Shown one piece after another: positions 25,671 to 37,843 of a DNA stretch of 64,000 nucleotides. The notes under the pieces were generated by a model. The model was given only the letters and a program-made list of their open reading frames with translations, made no database searches and had not been told where the DNA came from. Every line of letters starts with the position of its first letter. Within the stretch, counting starts at the first letter, position 1. Position numbers and translations under genes: made by a program. The DNA comes from Burkholderiales bacterium (GTDB taxonomy: Bacteria; Pseudomonadota; Gammaproteobacteria; Burkholderiales; Burkholderiaceae_C), in the NCBI GenBank assembly GCA_021414305.1, contig JAIOOS010000007.1, positions 1-64,000 of the forward strand. Reading direction: 5' to 3'.

Positions 25671-27011
25671 TTGAATCTCGTCTTCCCGCACACCTTCGTG
25701 CCGTGGTTTCGCACGGTCGCGCCGTACATCCACGCCTACCACGGCAAGACCTTCGTGGTCGCGATCGCCGGCGAGCTGATCGCCGCCGGCAAGCTGCAGT
25801 CGTTCGCCCAGGACGTCGCGATCCTGCATGCCATGGGCATCCGCCTGGTGCTGGTGCACGGCTTTCGTCCGCAGGTGAACGAGCAACTCCGCTCCAAGGG
25901 CCACGAGTCGCGCTATCACAAGGGCCTGCGCATCACCGACCCGGTCGCGCTCGACAGCGCCCAGGAAGCCGCCGGCCAGCTCCGCTTCGAGATCGAGGCC
26001 GCGTTCTCGCAGGGCCTGCCGAACACGCCGATGGCCAACGCGATCGTGCGCGTGGTGTCGGGCAACTTCCTCACTGCACGGCCGGTGGGCATCGTCGACG
26101 GCGTCGACTTCATGCACAGCGGCTTCGTCCGCAAGGTCGACGCGGTGGCGATCCGACGGGCGATCGACATCGGCGCGTTGCTGCTGCTCTCGCCGTTCGG
26201 CTTCTCGCCGACCGGCGAGGCCTTCAACCTGACGATGGAAGACGTGGCCACGAGCACCGCGATCGCCCTCCAGGCCGACAAGCTGCTGTTCGTGACCGAG
26301 GTCGCCGGCATCCACGAGGACCCGGCCGATCCGGAGAGTCCGATCGACACCGAGCTCGCCCTCGCCGACGCCGAGCGGCTGCTCGCCTCGCTGCCCGGCC
26401 CGAACCAGCCGAGCGACACCGCGTTCTACCTGCAGCATTGCGTGCGCGCCTGCCGCGGCGGGGTCGAGCGCTCGCACATCCTGCCGTTCGCCGTGGACGG
26501 CGCACTGCTGATGGAGGTGTTCACGCACGACGGCATCGGCACCATGGTGGTCGACGAGAAGCTCGAGAGCCTGCGCCAGGCCACGCCCGACGATATCGGC
26601 GGCGTGCTGCAGCTGATCGAGCCGTTCGAGCGCGACGGCACGCTGGTCAAGCGCGACCGCATGGAAATCGAGCGCGATATCGCCGACTACACCGTGATCG
26701 AGCATGACGGCGTGATATTCGGCTGCGCCGCGCTCTATCCCTATCCGGAAGCGAAAACCGGGGAAATGGCGGCACTCACGGTATCTACCCAGGTGCAGGG
26801 CCAAGGCGACGGCGAGCGGATATTGAAGCGGGTCGAGCAGCGGGCACGCTCGCTCGGCCTGGAGAGTATCTTCGTGCTCACCACCCGGACCATGCACTGG
26901 TTCGTCAAGCGCGGCTTCGTCCAGGTCGACCCCGACTGGCTGCCGGATGATCGCAAACGCAAGTACAACTGGGACCGGCGCTCCCAGGTATTCGTCAAGA
27001 AACTGGGCTGA
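25671..27011 (+). CDS. argA: Amino-acid N-acetyltransferase (N-acetylglutamate synthase)
   Basis: The 446-residue ArgA acetylates glutamate with acetyl-CoA, the first step of arginine synthesis. The N-terminal amino-acid-kinase-like domain starts [17 protein letters not shown] and contains [10 protein letters not shown] and [15 protein letters not shown]. The C-terminal GNAT domain contains [20 protein letters not shown] and [17 protein letters not shown]. The start is probably TTG 25671. GTG 25698 is the other candidate but would cut into the conserved VPWFRTV. Arginine feedback through the kinase domain is expected. Confidence 0.93.
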   Translation: MNLVFPHTFVPWFRTVAPYIHAYHGKTFVVAIAGELIAAGKLQSFAQDVAILHAMGIRLVLVHGFRPQVNEQLRSKGHESRYHKGLRITDPVALDSAQEAAGQLRFEIEAAFSQGLPNTPMANAIVRVVSGNFLTARPVGIVDGVDFMHSGFVRKVDAVAIRRAIDIGALLLLSPFGFSPTGEAFNLTMEDVATSTAIALQADKLLFVTEVAGIHEDPADPESPIDTELALADAERLLASLPGPNQPSDTAFYLQHCVRACRGGVERSHILPFAVDGALLMEVFTHDGIGTMVVDEKLESLRQATPDDIGGVLQLIEPFERDGTLVKRDRMEIERDIADYTVIEHDGVIFGCAALYPYPEAKTGEMAALTVSTQVQGQGDGERILKRVEQRARSLGLESIFVLTTRTMHWFVKRGFVQVDPDWLPDDRKRKYNWDRRSQVFVKKLG

Positions 27012-27039
27012 GGCTCGCCTGAAACAAGCGGAGAAACCG

Positions 27040-27312
27040 ATGCCGAGAACGATTCAATGCAGCTACCTGAAGCGCGAAGCCGAGGGGATGGACTACGCGC
27101 CCTACCCGGGCGATCTGGGCAAGCGGATCTACGCTTCCATCAGCAAGGAAGCCTGGGCGGCGTGGATGAAGCACCAAACCATGCTGGTCAACGAAAACCG
27201 TCTGAATCTGGCCGATCAGCGGGCCCGGCAGTATCTGGCGCGGCAAATGGAAAACTTCCTGTTCGGCGCCGGCGCGGAGCAACCGGCCGGTTATGTCCCG
27301 CCCACTTCCTGA
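27040..27312 (+). CDS. yggX: Probable Fe(2+)-trafficking protein YggX
   Basis: The 90-residue protein starts [19 protein letters not shown] with the conserved Cys7 of YggX. It continues [21 protein letters not shown] and [22 protein letters not shown]. YggX protects iron-sulfur clusters from oxidative damage. ATG 27040 is preceded by GCGGAGAAACC and matches the family N-terminus. It sits 28 bp after argA. Confidence 0.93.
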   Translation: MPRTIQCSYLKREAEGMDYAPYPGDLGKRIYASISKEAWAAWMKHQTMLVNENRLNLADQRARQYLARQMENFLFGAGAEQPAGYVPPTS

Positions 27313-27369
27313 GTCGGTCTAGAATCCCGGATCCCCCGGCCGGGGCACAACAATTCGGGAGTTATCTTC

Positions 27370-27675
27370 ATGGCCAGCCTCAAGGATTTGCTCGCGCAAA
27401 AGGCGGCGATCGAGCAGGAAATAGAACAAACCAAGAAGCAGGAACGCGGCGACGCCATCGTCAAGGTTCGCGCCCTGATGGCCGAGTATGGTTTGACGGT
27501 CGCCGATCTCGGCGGCAAGGCGCCGGCGAAAGGCAAGTCGACGAGCACCGGCAAGGTTCCGGCCAAGTATCGCAATGCCTCGACCGGCGATTCCTGGAGC
27601 GGCCGCGGCCTGCAACCGCGCTGGCTGAAGGCGGCGCTGGCGAGCGGCAAGAAGCTCTCCGACTTCGTGATCTAG
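27370..27675 (+). CDS. H-NS histone family protein
   Basis: The 101-residue protein has an N-terminal coiled-coil dimerisation region (LKDLLAQKAAIEQEIEQTKK). A flexible Lys/Gly-rich linker and a C-terminal DNA-binding motif follow (KYRNASTGDSWSGRGLQPRW). This is the beta-proteobacterial H-NS/BpH3 type that binds AT-rich DNA and silences genes. It may restrain foreign AT-rich DNA, but nothing here shows its targets. A GCGCCGC/GCGGCGC hairpin at 27689-27705 follows the stop. Confidence 0.92.
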   Translation: MASLKDLLAQKAAIEQEIEQTKKQERGDAIVKVRALMAEYGLTVADLGGKAPAKGKSTSTGKVPAKYRNASTGDSWSGRGLQPRWLKAALASGKKLSDFVI

Positions 27676-27688
27676 CCGACACGAGCCG

Positions 27689-27705
27689 GCGCCGCTGCGC
27701 GGCGC
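27689..27705 (+). terminator. GC hairpin after the hns-family gene
   Basis: GCGCCGC and GCGGCGC form a 7-bp stem around a TGC loop. No T-run follows, so it is a weak or Rho-assisted terminator at best. It lies between the hns-family gene and dnaG. Confidence 0.35.
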
Positions 27706-27761
27706 TACGGCGGGCTCCGCCCAAGGGCGAGCCGACACCCGAGTCGTTGTCTAATCCTCTG

Positions 27762-29519
27762 GTGATTCCGGCTGCGTTCGTCCACGACCTTCTCTCGCGC
27801 ATCGACATCGTCGAGATCGTCGGCCGCTCGGTCGACTTGAAGCGCGCCGGCACGGTCAGCAAGGGGCTGTGCCCCTTCCACGGCGAGAAGTCGCCGAGCT
27901 TCACGGTCAGCCCGTCGCGCCAGACCTATCACTGCTTCGGCTGCGGCGTGCACGGCAACGCCATCGGCTTCCTGATGGAGCAGCACGGCATGGGCTTCAT
28001 CGACGCCGTGAAGGACCTGGCGCAGCAGGCCGGCATGGCGGTGCCCGAAGACACCAGTTCGCCGGCCGAACGCGAGCAGGCGGCGCAGCACAAGCAGAAG
28101 CAGGCGACGCTCGGCGACGTGCTCGCCAAGGCGGCCGAAGGCTATCGCCGCCAGTTGAAGGGCAGCGAGCGCGCGATCGCCTACCTGAAGGGCCGCGGCC
28201 TGAGCGGCGAGATCGCGGCGCGCTACGGCCTCGGCTACGCGCCCGAAGGCTGGCGCGGACTGGCGAGCGTGTTTCCGAGCTACGACGACCCGCTGCTCGA
28301 AGAGAGCGGCCTGGTGATCGCGCAGCGCGCCGAAAGTGAGGGCGACCCGGCCGAAGCGCCCTCGCAGGACAAGCGCTACGACCGCTTCCGCGACCGGATC
28401 ATGTTTCCGATCCGCTCGGTGCAGGGACCGGTGATCGGCTTCGGCGGCCGCGTGCTCGACCGCGGCGAGCCCAAGTACCTGAACTCGCCCGAGACGCCTG
28501 TGTTCGTCAAGGGGCGCGAGCTCTACGGCCTGTTCGAGGCGCGAACGGCGATCCGCCAGCGCGGCTACGCGCTCGTCGTCGAGGGCTACATGGACGTGGT
28601 CGCGCTGGCCCAGTCGGGCTTCGCCAACGCGGTGGCGACGCTCGGCACGGCGTGCACGGCCGAGCATGTGCAAAAGCTGGTGCGCTTCACCGACGCGGTC
28701 GTCTTCAGCTTCGACGGCGACGCCGCCGGCCGTCGCGCCGCCGGTCGCGCCCTCGAAGCGAGCCTGCCGCACGCCACCGACACGCGCAGCTTCAAGTTCC
28801 TCTTCCTCCCGGCCGAGCACGACCCGGATAGCTATGTCCGCGAGCTCGGCGCCGAGGCGTTCGAGCAGCGCGTCGCCGGCGCGGTGCCGCTCTCGAAGCA
28901 GATCGTCGCCCTCGCTGGCGAAGGCCTCGACTTCGCCAGCGCCGAAGGCCGGGCGCGGTTCCTGGCCAATGCTCAGCCCCTCTGGTCGGCCCTGCCCGAG
29001 GGCATGCTCAAGCGCCAGCTGCTCGGCGAGATCGCCTCGCGGGCGGCGCTCGGCAACGACGAGCTCGCCGCGGCGTGGCGGGTCGCCGGGGCGGGGCGCG
29101 GCCGGCCGCCCGCGTCTTCGCCGAGCGGTCCGGCGTCTTCGCTGCACCGGCCGCGGCGACCGGTCCGCCAGGCGGTGCGCCAGCCGCACGACCGCGTCGC
29201 CTGGATGCTGCTGCTCGAGAGCGCATGGTGGGAGCAGCTCGGCGCCGCCGACCACGCCCTGCTCTGCGCCCTGCCCGGCTGGCATGGCGAGACGTTCCGC
29301 TTCATCGACCGCCAGACGGCCGAGCACGGGCAGCAGCCCTGGGCGGTGCTGCGCGAGCGTCTGGCCGACGAGCCCTGGGGCGAAGCGGCGCTGGCACTGG
29401 TGGAGGGCGAAGACCCGGCGATCGAGCCCTTGCTGGAAGACCTTCGCAGCTCGATGGCGCAGATCCGCGGCGCCGACCAGAAGCGGGCGGCGGCACAGGT
29501 GCTCGGCCGCGCCGGCTAG
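27762..29519 (+). CDS. dnaG: DNA primase DnaG
   Basis: The 585-residue primase makes RNA primers for replication. The N-terminal CHC2 zinc ribbon is CPFHGEKSPSF...YHCFGCG. The TOPRIM core includes ALVVEGYMDVVAL and VVFSFDGDAAGRRAA. The C-terminal helicase-interacting domain follows a basic linker (RRPVRQAVRQPHDRVAW). GTG 27762 (VIPAAFVHDLLSRIDI) matches the family N-terminus; TTG 27747 is also possible. It is upstream of rpoD as in the classical macromolecular synthesis operon, but rpoS-U (rpsU) is not next to it here. Confidence 0.94.
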   Translation: MIPAAFVHDLLSRIDIVEIVGRSVDLKRAGTVSKGLCPFHGEKSPSFTVSPSRQTYHCFGCGVHGNAIGFLMEQHGMGFIDAVKDLAQQAGMAVPEDTSSPAEREQAAQHKQKQATLGDVLAKAAEGYRRQLKGSERAIAYLKGRGLSGEIAARYGLGYAPEGWRGLASVFPSYDDPLLEESGLVIAQRAESEGDPAEAPSQDKRYDRFRDRIMFPIRSVQGPVIGFGGRVLDRGEPKYLNSPETPVFVKGRELYGLFEARTAIRQRGYALVVEGYMDVVALAQSGFANAVATLGTACTAEHVQKLVRFTDAVVFSFDGDAAGRRAAGRALEASLPHATDTRSFKFLFLPAEHDPDSYVRELGAEAFEQRVAGAVPLSKQIVALAGEGLDFASAEGRARFLANAQPLWSALPEGMLKRQLLGEIASRAALGNDELAAAWRVAGAGRGRPPASSPSGPASSLHRPRRPVRQAVRQPHDRVAWMLLLESAWWEQLGAADHALLCALPGWHGETFRFIDRQTAEHGQQPWAVLRERLADEPWGEAALALVEGEDPAIEPLLEDLRSSMAQIRGADQKRAAAQVLGRAG

Positions 29520-29538
29520 CTGCGGATGGGCTTGGAGA

Positions 29539-29569
29539 TTGACCTGACGCCCCGTGCGGACGGTATAAT
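29539..29569 (+). promoter_or_regulatory. Sigma-70 promoter of rpoD
   Basis: TTGACC at 29539-29544 and a consensus TATAAT at 29564-29569 are separated by 19 bp. It is the best sigma-70 promoter seen in the window and directs transcription of rpoD from about 29576. Confidence 0.7.
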
Positions 29570-29574
29570 CCTCG

Positions 29575-29588
29575 GTTTTCGCGAAAAC
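29575..29588. promoter_or_regulatory. 14-bp palindrome at the rpoD transcription start
   Basis: GTTTTCGCGAAAAC is a perfect palindrome placed 6 bp after the -10 element, overlapping the expected start of transcription. It could be an operator for a dimeric regulator. No regulator family is identified. Confidence 0.45.
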
Positions 29589-29725
29589 GGCGAGTGACGG
29601 CAGCACCTCCGGGCCCCGGCCACCCTCTGAACAAGGGTCAAATCCAAAGGCCACCCTTCCCCGCAAGGACTGCAACATCGGACGGCACTCGGCGCCGGAC
29701 GGTCACCCCGCAACGGCTCGTGGCA

Positions 29726-29749
29726 CGTTGGAACCTCGAGGTTCCAACG
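29726..29749. repeat. 24-bp perfect palindrome in the rpoD leader
   Basis: CGTTGGAACCTC is followed directly by its reverse complement GAGGTTCCAACG. With no spacer it is more likely a protein-binding site or restriction-type palindrome than a stable RNA hairpin, although the leader RNA could fold there. It lies 122 bp before the rpoD ATG. Confidence 0.75.
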
Positions 29750-29871
29750 GCGCGCAGGCCGTTCGTCGCATTTGCACTCGAGAGACCCTGAACCTTGAAT
29801 TCGCCGCGCATGTGCGCAGTTCATGGTTCGAGCCGACCGAGCCGCAGGCCCCACACCGTTCGAGGATTTGC

Positions 29872-32076
<2,205 letters not shown>

Positions 32077-32094
32077 GCGCAGGTCGTACCGAAG

Positions 32095-32126
32095 AGGGTT
32101 CCCGCCGCGAGGCTGGAACCCTTTTT
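32095..32126 (+). terminator. Rho-independent terminator of rpoD
   Basis: AGGGTTCC (32095-32102) and GGAACCCT (32115-32122) form an 8-bp stem followed by a T-run. It lies 19 bp after the rpoD stop. Confidence 0.85.
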
Positions 32127-32179
32127 GCTGCGCAGTCCGCTATAAACTTCGCAGCGATGCGCTGCAGGCCCCTACCGGC

Positions 32180-33160
32180 ATGACCCAGGTCTTTCAACGT
32201 ACCGTGCTGTTCGCCGACTTGCGCGGCAGCACCTCGATGTACGAGACGCTCGGCAACGCCGAGGCGACGACCGTGGTCACGCAGAGCGTCGCCCAGCTCG
32301 CCCGCGTTGTCCAGGAGCACGGCGGCCAGGTGGTCAAGACGCTGGGCGACGGCCTGATGGCGATCTTCGCCCAGCCCTCGTCCGGCGTGCAGGCCTCGGA
32401 CGACATGCATGATTCGCTGGCCCGGGTCGGCCTGCCGGCCCAGACCACGACCGATGCCGCCGAGCCGCGGCCGCCGATCTCGCTCAAGCTGCAGGTCGGC
32501 CTCGCCCACGGCGAGGTGGTCGAGATGTCGGGCGACGTCTTCGGCGACGCGGTCAACGTCGCCGCCCGCCTGCTCGACCACGCCGGCGACAACGAGACGC
32601 TGGCGACCGCGAGCGTCGTCGACGGCCTCGAGGACTGGGAGCGCTCGCGATTTCGCAGCCTCGACCGGATGCAGCTGCGCGGTCGCGCCGAGCCCGTGCA
32701 CGTGTACCTGCTCGAGGCGGTTCGCCGCTTCGGCGACACCGCGGCCACGGCCTTCGGCGACATGGCGCCGGCGTCGATCGAGCCCGAGGGCATCCGCCTG
32801 ATCTGGCTCGACCTGAACCGGATCTACTCCGGCACCAGCCTGCCGGTGATCCTCGGCCGCAGCCCGCAGGCCACCTACATCATCGACGACAACCGGGTCT
32901 CCCGGTCGCACGCGCGGATCGACTGGCACGGCGGCACCTTCCAGCTCACCGACCTCAGCTACAACGGCACTTACGTCCGCTTCGACAACGACCCGGAGAT
33001 CATCAGCCTGCGCCGCGGCGCCTGCACCCTGCACGGCGCCGGCGTGATCGGCCTGGGCACGCCGCCGAGCGAACCGGTGAGCCCGTGCGTGCGCTTCGAG
33101 GTGATGAAGTTCGCCGACACGCAGCGCCAGGCGCCGTTCGAGTTCGGGCTCAAGCCCTGA
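32180..33160 (+). CDS. Class III adenylate/guanylate cyclase with C-terminal FHA domain
   Basis: The 326-residue soluble protein has an N-terminal class III cyclase domain. Metal-binding Asp13 lies in LFADLRGST and Asp57 in [11 protein letters not shown], where the Lys is of the purine-selecting type. [11 protein letters not shown] carries the Asp, Asn and Arg for base and phosphate contacts, so the catalytic set looks complete and adenylate-type. A FHA domain (about residues 215-310) contains [25 protein letters not shown] and would bind a phosphothreonine protein. No kinase gene is adjacent. It is followed 22 bp later by hemH. Confidence 0.88.
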   Translation: MTQVFQRTVLFADLRGSTSMYETLGNAEATTVVTQSVAQLARVVQEHGGQVVKTLGDGLMAIFAQPSSGVQASDDMHDSLARVGLPAQTTTDAAEPRPPISLKLQVGLAHGEVVEMSGDVFGDAVNVAARLLDHAGDNETLATASVVDGLEDWERSRFRSLDRMQLRGRAEPVHVYLLEAVRRFGDTAATAFGDMAPASIEPEGIRLIWLDLNRIYSGTSLPVILGRSPQATYIIDDNRVSRSHARIDWHGGTFQLTDLSYNGTYVRFDNDPEIISLRRGACTLHGAGVIGLGTPPSEPVSPCVRFEVMKFADTQRQAPFEFGLKP

Positions 33161-33182
33161 TGGCGCGCGGAGCGTCGGCGCG

Positions 33183-34271
33183 ATGAGCTTCGCGCCCGAG
33201 CCGGCCTTCGCCCACGGCACGGCGGCGAAGACCGCCGTCCTGATCTGCAACCTCGGCACGCCCGACGAGGCGACGCCCAAGGCGGTGCGGCGCTACCTCG
33301 CCGAATTCCTCTCCGACCCGCGCGTCGTCGAGATCCCGCGACCGCTCTGGCTGCCGATCCTGCACGGCATCATCCTGCGCACCCGGCCGGCGAAGTCGGC
33401 CCGCAAGTACGCGAGCATCTGGATGAAGGAAGGCTCGCCGCTCCAGGTCTGGACCGAGAAGCAGGCGCTGATGCTCGCCGGCTACCTGGGGCAGCGGGGC
33501 CATCCGGTGTTGGTGCGGCATGCGATGCGCTACGGCCAGCCCTCGGTCGCCGCTGCGCTCGACGCGCTGCGGGCCGCGGGCGCCGAGCGGGTGCTGGTGC
33601 TGCCGCTCTATCCGCAGTACGCGGCGGCAACCACCGCCAGCGTCGGCGACGCGGTCGCCGCCTGGATGCAGCGGAGCCGCAACGTCCCCGAGCTCCGCTT
33701 CGTCAAGCACTACCACGACGATCCGGGCTACATCGGCGCGCTGGCGCGCCGCGTCAGCGACCACTGGATGACGCACGGCCGGCCCGATCGCCTGGTACTG
33801 AGCTTCCACGGCCTGCCGCAGCGCTCGTTGGCGCTCGGCGACCCGTACCACTGCGAGTGCCTGAAAACCGGGCGGCTGCTCGCCGAGCGGCTGAAGCTGC
33901 GCGAGGACAACGTCGTCGTCACCTTCCAGAGCCGGTTCGGCAAGGCCGAATGGCTGAAGCCCTACACCGAGCCGACTCTGGTCGCGCTCGCGAAAGAGGG
34001 CGTGGGCCGGGTCGACGTGTTCTGCCCGGGATTCGTCGCCGATTGCCTGGAGACGCTCGAGGAGATCGACCAGGAAGCGAGGGCGGCATTCCTTGCCGCC
34101 GGCGGCAAGGAGTTCGGCTACATCCCTTGCCTCAACGACCAGCACGAGTGGATCGCCGCGCTGGCGGGCATCGCCCTCGGCCACATGGCAGGCTGGGGCT
34201 CGGCGAGCGACGACCCGGACGAGCTCGAACGCTCGAAGCAGCGCGCCCGCGCTGCCGGTGCGATGACCTAG
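33183..34271 (+). CDS. hemH: Ferrochelatase
   Basis: The 362-residue HemH inserts Fe2+ into protoporphyrin IX, the last step of protohaem synthesis. It has [22 protein letters not shown] at the N-terminus, [18 protein letters not shown], and the active-site His in [24 protein letters not shown] and [17 protein letters not shown], with the conserved Glu, follow. It ends tail-to-tail with tctA (4-bp overlap of stops). In related genomes hemH lies near hslR and grpE; here a transporter operon separates them. Confidence 0.95.
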   Translation: MSFAPEPAFAHGTAAKTAVLICNLGTPDEATPKAVRRYLAEFLSDPRVVEIPRPLWLPILHGIILRTRPAKSARKYASIWMKEGSPLQVWTEKQALMLAGYLGQRGHPVLVRHAMRYGQPSVAAALDALRAAGAERVLVLPLYPQYAAATTASVGDAVAAWMQRSRNVPELRFVKHYHDDPGYIGALARRVSDHWMTHGRPDRLVLSFHGLPQRSLALGDPYHCECLKTGRLLAERLKLREDNVVVTFQSRFGKAEWLKPYTEPTLVALAKEGVGRVDVFCPGFVADCLETLEEIDQEARAAFLAAGGKEFGYIPCLNDQHEWIAALAGIALGHMAGWGSASDDPDELERSKQRARAAGAMT

Positions 34272-35776
34272 ACGGTCTCGATGTCGCGCTCCCGCCGGCC
34301 GCGGAAGAGTTTCACCAGGCGCGGCAGGAACAGGACCGCGATCACGATGATCAGCAGGGTCAGGGAGCCCGGCCGCTCGAGGAAGATGGTCCACTTGCCT
34401 TCGCCGATGGAAAGCGCGTTGCGCATCTGCGCCTCGGCCAGCGGGCCGAGGATCATGCCGACGACGACCGGCGCCGTCGGGAAATCGAAGCGCCGCATGA
34501 CCACGCCGAGCAGGCCGATGCCGTAGAGCAGCACCAGGTCGAACGCCGACTGGCGCATGCCGTAGACGCCGACGGTGGCGAAGATCAGGATGCCGGCATA
34601 GAGCTGCGGCTTCGGGATCTTGAGCAGCTTGACCCACATGCCGACCAGCGGCAGGTTCAGCACCAGCAGCATGACGTTGCCGATGTAGAGCGAGGCGATC
34701 AGCGCCCAGACCAGCGCCGCGTTCTTGTCGAACAGTTGCGGGCCGGGGTTGATGCCGTAGTTCTGGAACGCGCCGAGCAGGATCGCGGTGGTGTTCGAGG
34801 TCGGGATGCCGAGCGTCAGCAGCGGGATCAGGGTCGCGGTGATGGCGGCGTTGTTCGCCGCCTCGGGACCGGCCACGCCCTCGATCGCGCCGACGGTGCC
34901 GAACTCCTCCTTGTGCTTGGAGAGCTTCTTCTCGGTCGCGTAGCTGAGGAAGGTGGGAATCTCGCTGCCGCCGGCTGGAATGGTGCCGAACGGAAAGCCG
35001 ATCGCAGTGGCGCGCAGCCAGGCCGGCCAGGAGCGTTTCCACTCCTCCGCCGTCATGTGCACCTTGCTCATCTTGTTCTGCGTCTCGACGGCCTTGCCCT
35101 CGTAGAGCACCATGTAGAGCGCCTCGCCCACGGCGAACAGGCCGACGGCGATGAGCACGACCTCGATCCCGTCCATCAGCTCGGGCACGCCGCCGGTGTA
35201 GCGCGCCTGCCCCGAGATCTGGTCGATGCCGATCAGGCCGAGCGCCAGGCCGACGCCGAGCGCCGCGAAGCCGCGCAGGGTGCTCTTGCCGAGAACGGCG
35301 CTCACGGTCGTGAACGCCAGCACCATCAGCAGGAAGTACTCGGGCGGGCCGAGCTTGATGGCATACGCCGCGACCAGCGGCGCGAACAGCGTCACCAGCA
35401 CGGTGGCGATCGTGCCGGCGACGAACGAGCCGATCGCCGAGGTGGCCAGGGCGGCGCCGGCGCGGCCGTTCTTGGCCATCTTGTTGCCTTCCATCGCCGT
35501 CACCATCGACCCCGATTCGCCAGGCGTGTTGAGCAGGATGGAGGTGGTGGAGCCGCCGTACATGGCGCCGTAGTAGATGCCGGCGAAGAAGATCATCGAC
35601 GCCGTGGCGTCGACCTTGGTCGTGATCGGCAGCAGCATCGCCACCGCGGTGGCGGGGCCGATGCCGGGCAGCACGCCGACCGCCGTGCCGATGGTGCAGC
35701 CGAGCAATGCCCAGAGCAGGTTGATCGGCGTGCCCGCCGTGACGAAGCCCTGCAGCAGCTGGTTCCAGAGGTCCAT
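34268..35776 (-). CDS. tctA: Tripartite tricarboxylate transporter large permease (TctA)
   Basis: This 502-residue membrane protein has about 11-12 helices. Family signatures are [52 protein letters not shown], and [21 protein letters not shown] with [16 protein letters not shown]. With TctB and the TctC receptor it imports tricarboxylates or related acids using an ion gradient. It starts 7 bp after tctB in the order tctC-tctB-tctA. Confidence 0.93.
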   Translation of the reverse strand: MDLWNQLLQGFVTAGTPINLLWALLGCTIGTAVGVLPGIGPATAVAMLLPITTKVDATASMIFFAGIYYGAMYGGSTTSILLNTPGESGSMVTAMEGNKMAKNGRAGAALATSAIGSFVAGTIATVLVTLFAPLVAAYAIKLGPPEYFLLMVLAFTTVSAVLGKSTLRGFAALGVGLALGLIGIDQISGQARYTGGVPELMDGIEVVLIAVGLFAVGEALYMVLYEGKAVETQNKMSKVHMTAEEWKRSWPAWLRATAIGFPFGTIPAGGSEIPTFLSYATEKKLSKHKEEFGTVGAIEGVAGPEAANNAAITATLIPLLTLGIPTSNTTAILLGAFQNYGINPGPQLFDKNAALVWALIASLYIGNVMLLVLNLPLVGMWVKLLKIPKPQLYAGILIFATVGVYGMRQSAFDLVLLYGIGLLGVVMRRFDFPTAPVVVGMILGPLAEAQMRNALSIGEGKWTIFLERPGSLTLLIIVIAVLFLPRLVKLFRGRRERDIETV

Positions 35777-35783
35777 GGCGGTG

Positions 35784-36284
35784 TCAGATCCAGCCGGTCG
35801 AGGTGAGGCCGGGCAGGTTGATCGCGAGCAGCTGCGAGAACATCCAGTACACCGGCGCGGCGATCGCGAAGCCGATCGCGGTGTCCACCGCGAGGGCGCG
35901 CAGGCCGAGGTCGAGCCGGTCTTCGGCGGACTTGAAGCCGCGCACCGCGAGCACGAAGCAGAGCGCGCAGCTCAGGATGAAGCCGATGGTCGTGATCAGG
36001 ATCGCGTTGAGCAGGATGCCGGCCGAGACCCAGGCGAAGCCGGCCCAGTGGCCCGAGGCCGCGCCCGAGGGCTCCTCCATGTTGCGGTAGCCGCCGGTCA
36101 GGGCCTCGCGGATCAGAAGGATCCCGCAGAGGAGCAGCATGCCGCCGATGACCCAGGGCAGGAAATTCGGGCCGACGCCGGAATAACCGGCATCCGAGGA
36201 GATGCCGATCGCGCCGACCCCGAGCCCCGCGCCCAGCGCGAGCGTGCCGATGCCGATCGCGACCTGGGGCGAGAAGCCTTTCAA
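35784..36284 (-). CDS. tctB: Tripartite tricarboxylate transporter small permease (TctB)
   Basis: This 166-residue membrane protein has four helices ([56 protein letters not shown] and [19 protein letters not shown]) as in DUF1468/TctB. No ATG exists before the conserved start. TTG 36284 overlaps the tctC stop as TTGA and gives the usual [14 protein letters not shown]-terminus, so translational coupling is inferred. Confidence 0.82.
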   Translation of the reverse strand: MKGFSPQVAIGIGTLALGAGLGVGAIGISSDAGYSGVGPNFLPWVIGGMLLLCGILLIREALTGGYRNMEEPSGAASGHWAGFAWVSAGILLNAILITTIGFILSCALCFVLAVRGFKSAEDRLDLGLRALAVDTAIGFAIAAPVYWMFSQLLAINLPGLTSTGWI

Positions 36285-37237
36285 ATCATTCCCGACTTGT
36301 GCATCACGGCGCGCAGGCTCGCGAACTCGTCGTCGACGAACTTCTCGAAGTCGGCGCCCGTCATCAGGGCCGGCGTCCAGTTGTTCTTCTCCAGCGCCTC
36401 GGCCCAGGACTTGGTCTTGGTCGCCTTGACGATCAGGTCGGTCAGCTCCTTGCGCTGCGCCGGGGTGATGCCGGCGGCGCCGTACAGGCCGCGCCAGTTG
36501 CCGATGACGACGTTGTAGCCCTGCTCCTTCATCGTCGGCACGTCGATGCCCTTGATGCGGGTCTCGGAGGTGACGGCGATCGCCTTCATCTTGCCGGTGG
36601 TGATGTACTCCGAGAACTCGCTGTAGCCGCTGCCGCCGACGGTGACGTTGCCACCGAGGATGGCCGCGATCGCCTCGCCGCCGCCGCGGAAGGCGACGTA
36701 GTTGATCTTGGCCGGGTCGACCCCGACCTCGCGCGCCAGCATCGCCGCGGCGATGTGCTCGGTCGAGCCGCGCGAGCCGCCGCCCCACTTGACGCTGCCG
36801 GGGTCCTTCTTGAGCTGGTCGACCACGTCTTTCATGGTCTTCAGCGGCGAGCCGGCCGGCAGGACGAAGACGTTGTACTCGCTGGTCAGGCGAGCCAGCG
36901 GCGTCACCTGCGAGAGCGAGACCGGCGGCTTCCCGGTAATGATGCCGCCCACCATCACCGCGCCCATGGCCATGAGCGCGTTCGGATCGCCCTTGGTCGA
37001 GGCGGCGAACTGGGCCAGGCCGATGGCGCCGGCGGCGCCGCCCTTGTTGTCGTAGCTGACCGAGCCCGCGCCCGCTTCCTGGAGCGACTTGCCGATCGCC
37101 CGGCCGGTGGTGTCCCAGCCGCCGCCGGGGTTGGCGGGGATCATCATCTTCAGGTTGGCGGCCGCGCGGGCCGAAAGGGGCAGCGTGCCGGCGGCGGCCA
37201 GTGCCGCGAGGCCTCGCAGGAAAGTATCTCGACGCAT
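36281..37237 (-). CDS. Tripartite tricarboxylate transporter substrate-binding protein (Bug/TctC family)
   Basis: The 318-residue periplasmic receptor has a signal peptide (RRDTFLRGLAALAAAGTLPL, cleaved after SARAAA). The Bug fold starts LKMMIPANPGGGWDTTGRAIG and contains YDNKGGAAGAIGLAQFAA and WGGGSRGSTEHIAAAML. The Bug ligand is usually a carboxylate but is unknown here. ATG 37237 is chosen for the signal peptide. It is the first gene of the tct operon. Confidence 0.9.
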   Translation of the reverse strand: MRRDTFLRGLAALAAAGTLPLSARAAANLKMMIPANPGGGWDTTGRAIGKSLQEAGAGSVSYDNKGGAAGAIGLAQFAASTKGDPNALMAMGAVMVGGIITGKPPVSLSQVTPLARLTSEYNVFVLPAGSPLKTMKDVVDQLKKDPGSVKWGGGSRGSTEHIAAAMLAREVGVDPAKINYVAFRGGGEAIAAILGGNVTVGGSGYSEFSEYITTGKMKAIAVTSETRIKGIDVPTMKEQGYNVVIGNWRGLYGAAGITPAQRKELTDLIVKATKTKSWAEALEKNNWTPALMTGADFEKFVDDEFASLRAVMHKSGMI

Positions 37238-37391
37238 GGTGATGGAGCCTTGGAAAGCCGTTGGCGAAAGAGGGGATTTTCGACGCGCCGCAGCCGGCCG
37301 ACCATCGGCGATTGCTAGGGGAATATGCCGATGTCGCCGCGCCGCCGCGGCGGACGCGACGGGCTCGCCGCTTGCCCGAGAATCGCCGCAC

Positions 37392-37811
37392 ATGCAGGCA
37401 TCGGAATCGAAGGACGGCGTCCGTCTCGACAAGTGGCTCTGGGTCGCCCGCTTCTTCAAGACCCGCTCGCTCGCCGCCGAGGAGATCGGCAAGGGCCGGG
37501 TCTCGGCCAACGGACAGGTCGCCAAGGCCTCGCGCGACGTCCGGCCGGGCGACACGTTGGCGTTTCGCCAGGGGAATGCCGCCCGCACCGTCGTCGTGCT
37601 CGGCGTCAGCGCCCATCGCGGGCCGGCGACGGTGGCCCAGGCGCTCTACCGGGAAACGGCCGAAAGCGTCGCTGCCCGCGAAGCCGCCGCGCAGGCGCAC
37701 CGCCTGAGCCCGGAGCCGGCCTCGGCCATCGAAGCCGGCCGTCCGACCAAGAAAGACCGCCGCCAGCTCGCCGACTGGAACCGCTGGAGCGCCTCGGTCG
37801 ACAGCGATTGA
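37392..37811 (+). CDS. hslR: S4-domain RNA-binding heat-shock protein 15
   Basis: The 139-residue protein has an S4 domain at the N-terminus (VRLDKWLWVARFFKTRSLAAEEI, KGRVSANGQVAKASRDVRPG). A basic C-terminus follows (GRPTKKDRRQLADWNRW), as in Hsp15. Hsp15 binds nascent-chain-bearing free 50S subunits after heat shock. Its position just before grpE fits a heat-shock role. Confidence 0.9.
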   Translation: MQASESKDGVRLDKWLWVARFFKTRSLAAEEIGKGRVSANGQVAKASRDVRPGDTLAFRQGNAARTVVVLGVSAHRGPATVAQALYRETAESVAAREAAAQAHRLSPEPASAIEAGRPTKKDRRQLADWNRWSASVDSD

Positions 37812-37843
37812 GGCCGGGATTCACCGTCCGGTGCAAAAAGCCC

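Larger units (their letters stand above)
29520..29871 (+). other. dnaG-rpoD intergenic region (352 bp)
   Basis: This non-coding stretch holds a strong sigma-70 promoter, a 14-bp palindrome just after it and a 24-bp perfect palindrome, each listed separately. An ATG at 29728 is in frame with rpoD but falls inside the 24-bp palindrome and would add an unlikely leader. The rpoD mRNA leader would be about 295 nt. Confidence 0.7.

Noticed and set aside
29728..29871. Earlier ATG start for rpoD
   Set aside because: It lies inside the 24-bp palindrome and adds a leader unlike RpoD proteins; the Ala/Lys-rich start at 29872 fits.
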